DNA of 18,442 bases from Zygnema cylindricum (GCA_037447655.1 JBBHKE010001940.1:126001-144442), one strand, 5' to 3'. Counted from the first letter of the stretch, positions 1 through 9,081 are shown. Made by a program: numbers and translations. The notes: a model not told the origin generated them from the sequence alone.

Positions 1-331
1 TGCAGGTGTGTTCGTGAAGCGACACGTGTTTAAGTCAACATTTTGGAGTTTGTTGTTTTGAAGGAAGAAGCGTGTGCGCCTTCCTTCGTGGAACTTTCAT
101 TGAAGAGTGCACAGTCGGCTAGGGACAGACTTCGTCGCTACGCTAAGTTTTGCTTCTCTTATCTTGTTGTCTCTTAGTGCAGAGTAGCGAGCATATATAG
201 GCAGCAGTGTACATGTGCAGAGTATCCATAGAATTAATCCTAATCTATCAATTGTATCTTACATGATTGAATCATAGAGGATTTGATATTGGAGTAAGAG
301 ATTATTTAAAGAGGATAGAGAAGAGAGAGAA
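1..331 (+). repeat. LTR-like sequence left of the assembly gap, possibly a divergent 5' LTR
   Basis: This stretch does not match the 3' LTR at 5344-5963 except for weak, gapped similarity of about 251-331 to about 5730-5790. It has LTR-like features: a TATA-like run (about 191-199), a short hairpin with AAGGAAG and CTTCCTT arms (61-114 region), and a purine-rich end before the gap. CTATCA at 245-250 followed by ATTGTATC resembles the LTR-end/primer-site junction at 558-574, so it may also be the end of another copia LTR. No coding region is seen. It could be a divergent U3 of the same element, a neighbouring element, or sequence misjoined at the gap. Confidence 0.4.
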
Positions 332-341
332 NNNNNNNNNN
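332..341. other. Assembly gap (10 Ns)
   Basis: Ten consecutive N. The true gap length is unknown, so the continuity of the 5' LTR across it cannot be assumed. Confidence 0.99.
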
Positions 342-382
342 TTACGCGAGTGTTTATGAAAATACAGAGTTATGCCTTCGCT

Positions 383-564
383 GAGAAGTGTAATGTTTAA
401 GGATTGAGTTAATATGAGTTTATGTTATTGAGTATTTAATTTCTCTCTATCTTGGATTATGCGCTTTTGATGTGTTGTAATGTTTGATTTCATTTTAATA
501 TCGCTTCCGCATTGAGACATAAAAGTATTTGTGAGCGCATTCCGATTGACTCTTATTCCTATCA
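383..564 (+). repeat. 3' part of the 5' LTR
   Basis: These 182 bp align without gaps to 5782-5963 with one difference (a T in the 5' copy, a C in the 3' copy, near 453/5852). The repeat ends in CTATCA, the same end as the 3' LTR, just before the primer site. Positions 342-382, between the gap and this repeat, do not match the corresponding part of the 3' LTR. Confidence 0.93.
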
Positions 565-566
565 AT

Positions 567-578
567 TGGTATCGGAGC
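567..578 (+). other. Minus-strand primer binding site (initiator tRNA-Met type)
   Basis: TGGTATCGGAGC lies two bases after the LTR end. It differs at one base (G for A at position 8) from the TGGTATCAGAGC common in plant copia elements. The same variant occurs on the other strand at 14531-14542. Confidence 0.88.
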
Positions 579-626
579 AGTGTTTATTTAGATTGGAGTA
601 AAGAATTGATTAAGAGTTTATAAGTG

Positions 627-1919
627 ATGGTGGAGGAATACTCCGCAAAGAGAGAAGACACTGAAGTCACTTTTGGAGTTGGAGAATCGGAGAGGCTATC
701 AATGGCGAAGGAGAGTCTCACAATTCAGTTTGATTCAACGACTATGGAGGAACGCTACGAATTTCTAAAGGCAAAAAGAGAAGGACAATCTTTCGGTAAA
801 ACTCCTACCTTTGGGGGAAATTCAGATGATGAGAGTTCTAAGAAGAATAAAAAGGGCAAAATGAAAGTACCTTTTTATGATGATGATGATGAGTCGAGTT
901 CAGCTGAAGAGTCAGATTATAAGGTGTCGTCTAAGACTATCATGCTTAATGGAAATAATTATCCTGTATGGAAGAGATATATTTAAGGAACCTTTACTCC
1001 AAAGAAATTGTGGAAAATACTTATAGGAGAAGAGAAAACACCATTAGATACAAAAGGAAGGAAAAAGTGGGATGATAAAGATATGGCAGCTATGACTGCA
1101 TTACTTCAGAGTAGTAGTAGTTCAGTTCATGAACATATGTTAACTCATGATACGGCTCATGCTTGTTGGACTCATCTACAAAATTTGTATGAGAAAGGAT
1201 TCGCAACTAAATCTAATTATGTATTTCAGGACTTTATTCAGTTTAGGATGAAGAGTAATGAGTCGATTGATGATGCTCTAAAAAGATTTAATGTTTTGAT
1301 AGAGCAGTTGAATAGTGCAAGAAAGCTTCCTCCTGAAGATGAAAAGGTATTTGTGCTTTTGAATGGATTACCATCTAAGTTTGATGTTACAGTAGAAGTT
1401 ATAAGATCTAGAGAGAAACCCACTTTTGATTTTGTTATTAACCTTCTAAAAGGTGCAGAGAAGAGTAAAGAAAAAGATAATAGAGGATTTGGAAATAGTA
1501 ATGTAAACCTCACTGACACGTCTGAGGTATATTCTCTATGTGGTCGTGGAGGTAGAGGAAGGTTTAGATCAAGAGGGGGTAGAAACAATTTTCAGTATTC
1601 ACGATTTGGAAGAGGTTAAAGCGATCAAGGTGATGTAAATCATGTTATTTGTTATAAGTGTAATAAGGAAGGACATATGGCTACAAACTGTCCGGATAGG
1701 GAAAAGCAATGCAATATTTGTCGGAAATGGGGACATGTTAGTGCTCAGTGTTTTCAACGAAATGGAGGTGGATCATCTTACTATTCGGAAAGAGGAAGAG
1801 ATCGAGGTGGACATCGAGGACGAGGTCGTGGAAGATTTGGATGATCAAGTGAAGGAGGCCATCAAACCCACTATTCAGATTTTCATGACGATCAAGGCGA
1901 TAAGTCCCTAAACTTTTAT
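627..1919 (+). pseudogene. gag: copia gag (nucleocapsid), broken by three stops
   Basis: Gag packages the element's RNA into virus-like particles in the cytoplasm. The ATG at 627 begins an acidic, lysine-rich region of about 108 residues, followed by the usual copia gag start (LNGNNYPVWK, about 945-974) and a helical capsid-like region to about 1480. Two zinc knuckles follow, both C-x2-C-x4-H-x4-C, with metal ligands starting at 1650, 1659, 1674, 1689 and at 1710, 1719, 1734, 1749. Arg/Gly-rich runs flank them on both sides (about 1540-1616 and 1790-1841). Stops TAA 984, TAA 1617 and TGA 1842 are all in the same frame, so the reading frame itself is preserved. The long N-terminal extension and the second zinc knuckle are unusual for copia gag. 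Confidence 0.88.
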
Positions 1920-3745
1920 ATGATGATGAAAGAAGATGGAAATGTTGCTGTCAATTTTGCAAATTCTGCATGTGGGAGTCAAAGTTATAAAGATTGGATA
2001 GTTGATTCAAGAGCAACTCATCATGTTTGTAGTGATCTTAGTTTGTTTGCGGATTTGAGAAAGCTTACAGTTCCTAAGACTATTACTGTTGCTAGTGGAT
2101 ATGTTGTCCCGATAGATTCAATGGGAACTATCAGATTAGATTTACCTGTCAAGAATATGAATGGTAAAGTTGTTGTAAAGAAAGTAAATCTGAACAATAC
2201 TTTGTACTTTCCTGATGGAGTTGTAAACCTTGTAAGTGTTCTTTAGATACAAAGGAATGGTGGTAGAGTAACCTCGTTTGAAAATGGAAGAATAATTTTC
2301 CAAGATAGATAATGAAATCAATTTGGAGAAGGTTATGTAACTGATAGTTTGCAAAGTAAGTTAAAATAGATTAGACCACAAAAAGATTAGAGTTCAGTAA
2401 TTTCAGTCAATGATGTAAGTTCTGAAAGAGGAGATCTAAGTTTATGGCATCATAGGCTTTGTCATACTTCAGAGTGTAATATAAAGAATATGATGAAAAG
2501 TGGAGCAGTAAGAGGATTAGAGTGTGTTTCCGAAGAGAAAGTTCAAGGTTGTAATGGTTGTAGCAAAAGAAAACAGATTAGAAAGTCTCATCCTGTCAAA
2601 GATGTGAAGTATAGAGCTAGTGCTCCCCTTGAGCTTGTTCATGTAGACTTATGTGGAGATGTCAAACCATTAAGTCTAGAAGGACATAAATATATCTTTG
2701 TAATTGTGGATGATTATAGTCGAAAGAGTTGGGTGTATTTATTGAAACATAAGTCAGTGGCGTTATATAAGTTTCGAGAATTTGTTGTAATGGCTGAGAG
2801 AAAAACAGAGAGAAAGTTAAAAGCAGTAAGATCAGATAATGGAGGAGAATTTGTTGCTTTTAAAAATTTTTGTCGGAAAAGAGGTATTAAGCAACAATTT
2901 ACGGCTGCATACTCACCTGAGTCTAATGGTGTTGCTGAGAGGAAGAATAGGACACTTCAAGAGATGGTTAGAGCTATGTTGCATAGCACTAAACATAGTG
3001 TGAGGTTTTGGGGAGAAGCTGTTCTTACAGCAAATTACATTTGTAACAGAAGATTAACTTCGGTTTTTAGAGATAAGACGCATGAAGAACTGTGGAGTGG
3101 CAGGGTTCCATCTATTCGACATTTGAGGATTTGGGGATGTCGAGCCACTGTCTACCTCGAGGAAAGATATCGAGCTGGAAAATTCAGTCCCAGATCTTGG
3201 ACGAGCATCTTTGTTGGATATAGTCAAAATTCAAGTCAATACAAGATTTTTAATCCCGCTACTCGAACAATTGTCGAATCGAGGAATGTGGAGTTTCACG
3301 AAGATTTGGCGAAAGCAATGGAGTTTACAAAAGATAAAGAAGAAAGTTTGGATTTTGAGGAAGAGAGCAATTTGGAGGAGTTCAAAATTAATGACGAGAG
3401 TGACGAAGAGGAGGAAGAAGAAATTCCATTGAAAAAGAAGAAATCTATTAAAGTTGGTAAGAAATCTTAATCTTCCCAATTTGATTCTGAAAGCTTGATA
3501 AGTGAGAATGGAAGTCAAAGTTCTAAGTCTAGTGAAAGATCCCTTAGCAGACAAAGAAGTGAATGTAGTTTGCCATCTGTAAGTGAGAAGGGTGAAAGAG
3601 ATGATGTTGTTGAAGAAGAAGTTGTTGTTAGGAGAAGTAATCGAGCGAATAAAGGAAAGGCTCCTGAGAGATTAACCCTTCATATGAATGCTAAAGATAA
3701 GTCGGTTAATTTTATTTCAGATGCTAGGTTAAATGAGTTTCTTTT
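1920..3745 (+). pseudogene. pol: copia protease and integrase region, broken
   Basis: The frame continues from gag. An aspartic protease motif (W-I-V-D-S-R-A-T-H-H) is at about 1995-2024; the normal D-S-G is D-S-R here (2004-2012), which should inactivate it. The stretch 2244-2390 carries five stops (2244, 2310, 2313, 2367, 2388). The integrase follows: an H/C zinc-binding region from about 2446 (W-H-H ... C-x2-C), then catalytic D (2646), D (2835) and E (2937). Residues between the second D and E number 33 instead of the usual 35, so two residues are missing. G-V-A-E-R-K-N-R and the W-G-E-A-V motif are intact. A highly acidic linker (about 3350-3425) is followed by a stop at 3468 and a serine-rich tail. 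The frame is lost near 3740-3748. Confidence 0.9.
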
Positions 3746-5300
3746 ATAGCAATTACTAGTGACCCTATGAATGGGGATCCTAAGTCCTATTCAGAAGCTG
3801 TTGCATCAAGTGATTGGAATGAAAAGTGGAAACCAGCTTTTGAGAAAGAACTTAAGTCTATTATTGATAATGGAACATTTGAAGAAGTAGTTTTACCTGA
3901 GGGAAAGAAAGCTATTGATTGTAAATGGGTATTTAAGACTAAGACGGGTGCATCAGGTGAAATTATCAAATATAAGGCAAGATTAGTTGGTAAAGGTTTT
4001 CAGCAGAAAGAAGGTATAGATTATACAGAAACATATGCACCTGTAGTTAAGTTTGATAGTTTAAGGATGATTATTGCGATTGCCCCTGCTAAGAGAAAGC
4101 ATATCCATCAAATGGATGTGGAGACCGCTTTTCTTAATGGAGACCTCGAAGAGGAGGTGTATATGAAGATTTCGGAAGGAGTACCATCCAAACCCTGTTT
4201 AGTGTGGAGACTCAAGAAATCCTTGTATGGGTTGAAGCAAGCACCAAAGACATGGTATTTACGTTTACATAAGGTTTTGATTGACTTTGGATTTGTGAGA
4301 AAAATTTTAGATTCTGGTGTGTATGTGAAAGGAAATGGAGTAGATCAAATTATTTTTAGTGTGTATGTGGATGATTCTATTATGATTTCAGATAGTCTTG
4401 AAAGGATTCAGGATTTGAAATGCTTTCTTAGTAAATTCTTCAAAGTTACTGACTTAGGAGAAGCTAGGTACATTCTTGGTATTGAGGTGATTAAAGATGA
4501 GTTTGGTTCTTTGAAACTTAGTCAAGAACAATATTGTAAGGAAGTCTTAGCTAGATTCTCTATGTTGAATGCTAAGCCTTTGAGTACACCTTTGGATCCT
4601 AGAGTTCAATCGAGTAAAGCAGAAAGTGAGCCAACAATTGATGTACCTTATAGAGAAGCAGTTGGTTGTTTGATGTATCTTAGTGTTGGAACTAGACCAG
4701 ATATTTCAGCTGCTGTTCGTATTGTGAATAAGTATTGTCAAGCACCTAAGAAGTGTCATTGGGAGAGTGTTAAAAGGATTTTTAGATATTTGGTTGGAAC
4801 GTTAAGTTATGGTTTAGTTTATAAGGCGGATTCAGAGTTAGATTGTTTTGGATATTGCGATTCCGATTGGGGTGGAGACTTCAACACGGGAGTCAACATC
4901 CGGTTACGCATTTGTTTTATGTGGAGGTGCGATTTCCTGGAGTTCGAGACTTCAATTTACGGTAGCATTGAGTTCAACGGAGGCCGAATATATGGCGGCT
5001 TGCCATGCTGCCAAAGCTTCAATTTGGTCAAGAGAGATGTTAAGTGAGTTGGGAATTATTATTAAGTGTATGAAGTTGTTTTCAGATAGTATGTCTAGAA
5101 TTGCATTGGCTAAGAATCCAGTATTTCATAAGAGGACTAAGCACATTAGGATTCAATGGCATTTTGTGAGAGATTTAGTAAATGCTGGTGAGATTGAGTT
5201 CATTTTTGTGCCAACGGGTGAAGAAGCACCTGACATGTTAACTTAAGCTGCTATGTATAATGTCTTTGTGAGAGGAAGGCAAAAGTTAGGATTGTTTTGA
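3746..5300 (+). pseudogene. pol: copia reverse transcriptase and RNase H, one frame break
   Basis: Reverse transcriptase copies the element RNA into DNA; RNase H degrades the RNA strand. The RT frame (third frame) is open from 3746 to about 4886 with no stop. It shows CKWVFKTK (about 3920-3943), KARLV.KGFQQ.EGIDY.ETYAPVV, Q-M-D-V-.-T-A-F-L-N-G, S-L-Y-G-L-K-Q-A and the catalytic Y-V-D-D at 4364-4375. RNase H begins with Y-C-D-S-D-W-G-G-D; at about 4887 the reading returns to the gag frame, consistent with loss of two bases. The second half has S-G-Y-A-F, S-S-T-E-A-E-Y-M-A and K-N-P-V-F-H-K-R-T-K-H-I. A stop at 5244 precedes the expected end at 5298-5300. Confidence 0.92.
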
Positions 5301-5332
5301 GTTTGGTTAAAAGATATTTTAGATTCAACATT

Positions 5333-5342
5333 GAGAGGGAAA
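5333..5342 (+). other. Polypurine tract
   Basis: GAGAGGGAAA lies one base before the TG of the 3' LTR, where plus-strand DNA synthesis is primed in LTR retrotransposons. Confidence 0.85.
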
Positions 5343-5343
5343 T

Positions 5344-5963
5344 TGTTAGGTACAATTGTTGAATCTAGGTTTACGTGATGCTTGTTCGTTTTTAGTGTGG
5401 ATTAGATTTGGTCTCGCGTCACTTCGCGTATTTAGTTTGGTTTCATTTAGTGCTCCGTGCGTCGGTTTGCAAATTCGGTTTTGTTTAGATTTGATTTCGT
5501 TTCGGTTAAGTTCTAGATTAATACTTCGGGAAGTTTTATTTCGCGGGACGTACATCTAGTATGTTCGTTTCGCATAAGTTAAGTTTGTCGTACAGTATTG
5601 TAAGTTTGGTTTCTAGTAGTTTCATTTTGTTTTGTCCCACGTTTACGTCTAAGTACATTTAGACACTTCTAGAGTTAGTGTTCTCGATTGTTTCTACGGC
5701 TAAGTTAAAAATCCATTGTGTGAGTTAGATTGTATAACAATTATGAATCAATCAAGATTCAATTAAGGAGGAAAGAATTAAGAGAAGTGTAATGTTTAAG
5801 GATTGAGTTAATATGAGTTTATGTTATTGAGTATTTAATTTCCCTCTATCTTGGATTATGCGCTTTTGATGTGTTGTAATGTTTGATTTCATTTTAATAT
5901 CGCTTCCGCATTGAGACATAAAAGTATTTGTGAGCGCATTCCGATTGACTCTTATTCCTATCA
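5344..5963 (+). repeat. 3' LTR, complete, 620 bp
   Basis: Begins TGTTAGG and ends CCTATCA, an imperfect terminal inverted repeat with the usual TG...CA ends. Its last 182 bp equal 383-564 but for one base. The left 438 bp have no convincing partner at the 5' end of the element, where the gap and 1-331 lie. A weak AT-rich promoter candidate is near 5704-5712. The short open frames inside it on both strands have no coding character. Confidence 0.92.
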
Positions 5964-6198
5964 TACGGTGGGGTCCTTTTTTAGGGGGTGGAGAGAGAGG
6001 CTTTTGAGGAGAGGGAAGTTTTGGGGATTTGGGAGAGTGGGGAGGAGAGAGGTGTTTGGATTTGGGAGGAGAGAGAGGCTTGGATTTGTGGGGAGGAGTG
6101 GGCCCATGTGGCGGATTCATATTGGCAGAGACGGAGAGGGAGAGGGAGAAAGTGAGGAGGAGGAGGGCGGAGAGGAGGGAGAGGAAGGAGAAAACCAT
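5964..6198 (-). pseudogene. Secreted proline-rich cell-wall-type protein, first exon cut by the retrotransposon
   Basis: Reading leftward from an ATG in a good plant context (GCCATGG, at 6198), the frame gives a clear signal peptide: about 25 residues, strongly hydrophobic, ending V-S-A before N-M-N-P-P. A Pro/Ser/Lys/His-rich segment of about 50 residues follows, with repeated L-S-P-P, S-P-K and P-P-H units. This suggests a secreted wall protein of the proline-rich, extensin-like or hybrid proline-rich class; the part that would decide the class is missing. After about 78 codons the frame runs straight into the 3' LTR end at 5963 and continues only as LTR nonsense. The rest of the gene would lie left of the element. 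The upstream leader is strongly pyrimidine-rich on this strand, as in many plant genes. The family is inferred from composition only. Confidence 0.62.
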
Positions 6199-6480
6199 GG
6201 CTGCCTTCTTTTCTTTTTTGGAGCTCTGAGGGGGAGAGGTAAAAAGAAAAGGAGAGGCAAAGAGGGGCAGAGAGGGGGGAAGGGAGGGGGGAGTGAGAAT
6301 TCAGATGCAAATGAGGAAGAGAGGGAATTGGGAGGGTAGTGAGAGTGGATATTCCCAAACGCATTATTTGGGAAAAAGTGGATTTCCGAAAGTGGGATTT
6401 TGATTTCCCTGTGATTTACGACGAAACAACCTCGCGAACAAGGATTGTACAGATTATAATAAATTGTGAGTTTGGCACGT
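6199..6480 (-). promoter_or_regulatory. Probable leader and core promoter of the interrupted proline-rich gene
   Basis: On the minus strand 6199-6340 is almost all C and T, as in plant 5' leaders. Farther upstream a TATTATAAT-like run (about 6455-6463) could be a core promoter, giving a leader of roughly 230 bp. No ATG-started competing frame of note was seen. Positional inference only. Confidence 0.35.
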
Positions 6481-6545
6481 GCAATTTAGAGAGTGTTATA
6501 TCTATGCTCGTGACTCGTCTACTGCGTCATTTATTATTCGATAGT

Positions 6546-6648
6546 ACAAAAAGTACAAAATGAACGGTACGTAGTGGTCTTTTTAAAAGACCACTACGTA
6601 CCGTACAAAAAAAAGACCACTAGGTACCCTACATTTTGTACTTTTTGT
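6546..6648. repeat. Foldback (MITE-like) element with about 39-bp inverted ends
   Basis: The left arm starts at 6546 (ACAAAAAGTACAAAATG...) and the right arm ends at 6648; the outer 17 bases are perfect complements and the full arms of about 39 bases differ at three positions. Inside, 6565-6603 is itself a near-perfect palindrome (19-nt arms, one central base). The unit AAAAGACCACTA-GTACC therefore occurs twice on the right side. There is no coding capacity. Target duplication is unclear. Confidence 0.75.
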
Positions 6649-7339
6649 GACGTACGAAATTTACGAAATTACGAAACCAGCGAATACTACGTAGTTTTTG
6701 AAAAAAAAGTCCAAATCCGTACGAATTGGACATAAATACTCTTTTCATGCGGATTGTTTATGGATTCGTTTTCATTTTTTGGATCGAATTTTGTGTCGTT
6801 TTCTTGTGTGTGGTAAACACTTCAAGTTGATGCAGTTTTCGTTTTTCCTCACTCGCGAAAAAAGTACTAACTGATGTTTCTGTGTACGGTCACTGTAAAA
6901 ATTATAAATTAGGTTATATCAAGAGCCACTGAGTGTCAGCAATTCTTTGACCAGATTTGAATCCGGATTTTCGTTTTATACTCCCGCCAAAAAGGGACAT
7001 TATTCCGAATACCGTCAATGCATGCTATATAAATGTTTAAACGATACGAGGAACTTTGGAATGGGACAAAGGAAGATACCAGATTCCCTTTGGCGTGGTG
7101 TGGAGGGCGGCTGATTTTGTCACTCCATCTGAATGTACCTTTTTAACGAGATTACGAGACCTTTTTGGTCTAGATTCTTTGTCTGATTTGCGTGAAAACC
7201 TCACCAGTAGACATCAGCGTTGGACCGCAAAAGAAAAAAGTGAAAAATAACTAATTTACGGTGTAAGGGCACATCCGCATGTAACCGAAACTTTAATCTT
7301 GTAACTTTGTATTTAGCGAAGATTCTCCTTACTACTTTC
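6649..7339. other. Intergenic stretch, nothing recognised
   Basis: AT-rich sequence with scattered GTACG and TTACG words. A TATATAAA run at about 7024-7032 precedes only a short frame without a good start. No gene, RNA or clear repeat is seen. Confidence 0.6.
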
Positions 7340-8190
7340 AGAGCATTCCTATGTAAAGAAATGAAATCGTTACTTTAGATTGTGACGTATGTAGACGTGG
7401 GTGTAATTTGTGACGGTTGTAGATGACTACAAAACTCGCGATAATTGATGACGTTTACAAAATAGCGACATTTGTAGACATCTTGCTACTTGTGACACTG
7501 TAGATGTTTAGGGTTTGTGACATTTTCACGTCACGCTCAAATTATGACAACGTCAGCGTCATAAATTCTAAAACTTTTCCCCATAGTTTCTCGATTTTGT
7601 TTTTTAGTCTTTTCTCACTCTACTTGCCCTCAAAATACGCCCAAAGATAATAAAAAGAAGTCGTTTTTAGAGATATTTCATTTGATACCATTATTGACGT
7701 TTTTCATTGCAAGATTTGTGAGATACACGTTGGGAGAGAGAAAGAGGCGCTTTCACGGACTTCGCTTTTGCGAAATGGCGTCCGTTGGTCGAGACCCCCT
7801 CCACGGCCTTTGTACGAAAATAAGTGCACGGAAAAAGTCACGCACAGGATGGAAACGCGGAGTGGGTTTATTTTTTGGTACTCCGCTCACAAAAGTTGTC
7901 AAAAACTTTCGACACGTGAGACAACATCTGCTTATTCGCTCACCTTATGGGACTTTATATAAAATCACCTCGCGAGGTGATTTTATATAAAGTTTGAAGA
8001 TGAGTTGGAAGGACGCGAAAGTGGGTCAAAACGCGCTAGACAACAAGTTGTATCGCGCTAGACGATAAACTCCAATACATATAAAGTTTTAAGGTAACGC
8101 AACTTGTACGGTGGTAATTTCAATTTTTTGGTAAGGCTGCGGATTTTTTTGTTTTTTTTTAAGTTATGGAGGAAAACGACAAAAAATAAC
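7340..8190 (+). repeat. Diverged dispersed repeat, copy A
   Basis: Five short blocks occur in the same order and strand here and at about 12840-13370: TGTGAC..TGTAGACG (7380 / 12842), GAAATGGC.TC...TCGAGACCCC (7773 / 12932), CACGTG..GAC (7912 / 13115), AGTTTGAAGATGA (about 7991 / 13190) and GGAAAACGACA.AAAAA (8172 / 13350). Spacing differs, so these are old copies with insertions and deletions. No protein is supported. The first block is repeated several times in degenerate form at 7380-7520. Confidence 0.55.
7952..7993. repeat. Perfect 42-nt palindrome with no spacer
   Basis: Two 21-nt arms meet at CGCG (7971-7974); the outer parts read ACTTTATATAAAATCACCTC and its exact complement. There is no mismatch and no loop. 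It lies inside dispersed repeat copy A but has no counterpart in copy B. Confidence 0.95.
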
Positions 8191-8960
8191 TGGAACTTTA
8201 GCAAATGCGAAAGTGCCCAAAGTTCCATCAAAGGAAAAGTAAGGTAGTTGACAAAATCAGGACCTCTCCGTACTAAGCCGTAACTCTTGTTTTGAGTTTA
8301 TCCGCGAACAACATTACAGGTAATTTTGTCGATATGCTTCAAAGGTATAAGAGGTAACAATGACTATTGATAATCATTCGCAAGCATTCGTTTCAAAATT
8401 TTCTTAAATTGAGAATCCACCTCAAGGGGCTAGTAGCTAGCTCTGCTGCAACACGTTGCATAACGTACATACGTGTCACGATGGCAACCAATGGAATTCA
8501 AAAAAATTGCACATGATATATACATTCAAAAATTGAACCAAAATCACAAAAAGTAATCGCGTAACGCACTTTTTTCACACTATCTTTGTTAACGCCCATT
8601 CGTCACACTATTTCTGGCTGCACTCATTAGTCACGCGAAAATACTGGAACCCTAAAAAAATGAGCTGGTAATAAACAACGCGCGTGTGCAAGTAGTACAA
8701 AAGTTGTGTTGTACAAAACCCCATTATGTACGTACATGGTACGCATTGCAGATTCTATGTTAAAATTGGTCGGTGAGAAAAACATTGACGATATTTAATT
8801 TATTATCTTAACTTACATGGTACCATTTAATTTTGACCACGTGGATAACAGGACATCGCGATAAAACATCATTCAATATCTAGCATCCTGTAATGTTGGC
8901 CGTACAATTACAAAATTTCCAGATGGAACATAGGCCTAATCTATTTTGCAAAACTTGACA
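8191..8960. other. Intergenic stretch, nothing recognised
   Basis: AT-rich with occasional CG-containing words. It contains one of three copies of the 12-mer GTCACACTATTT (8602-8613). No open frame with coding character is seen. Confidence 0.6.
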
Positions 8961-8962
8961 TG

Positions 8963-9027
<65 letters not shown>

Positions 9028-9041
9028 AGATAGAGAGAGAT

Positions 9042-9081
<40 letters not shown>

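Larger units (their letters stand above)
383..5963 (+). mobile_element. Ty1/copia LTR retrotransposon, defective
   Basis: The order gag, protease, integrase, reverse transcriptase, RNase H defines Ty1/copia. Visible parts are the last 182 bp of the 5' LTR, a primer site for initiator tRNA-Met, an internal region of about 4.8 kb, a polypurine tract and a full 3' LTR. The coding region is one frame from 627 to about 3747, then shifts, then returns to the first frame at about 4887. In-frame stops lie at 984, 1617, 1842, 2244, 2310, 2313, 2367, 2388, 3468, 3747 and 5244. It cannot make a full polyprotein without readthrough. The insertion interrupts a minus-strand host exon at 5964. The left boundary and left target duplication are not visible. 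Confidence 0.95.

Noticed and set aside
1642-1911. Frame overlapping the zinc knuckles
   Set aside because: It is out of frame with gag; the knuckle-coding frame is the real one.
5911-6339. Plus-strand Gly/Arg/Glu-rich frame of about 140 codons
   Set aside because: A low-complexity shadow of the purine-rich strand opposite the proline-rich exon, crossing the LTR boundary.
5981-6364. Longer minus-strand frame overlapping the proline-rich exon
   Set aside because: It is Ser/Leu/Pro-rich only because the DNA is a pyrimidine run. The other frame has a better start context and a proper signal peptide.
6940-6965. tRNA-like GGTTCAAATC words (also near 11478-11495, minus strand)
   Set aside because: B-box-like words only; no A box, no cloverleaf and no acceptor stem could be built, so neither a tRNA nor a SINE is supported.
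7056-7250. 64-codon frame after a TATA-like run
   Set aside because: It starts at TTG rather than ATG, and the nearby ATG gives only a very short peptide. No recognisable motif.
7682-7990. 102-codon frame in repeat copy A
   Set aside because: It starts at TTG, lies in a non-coding repeat, ends in the palindrome and is not kept open in copy B.
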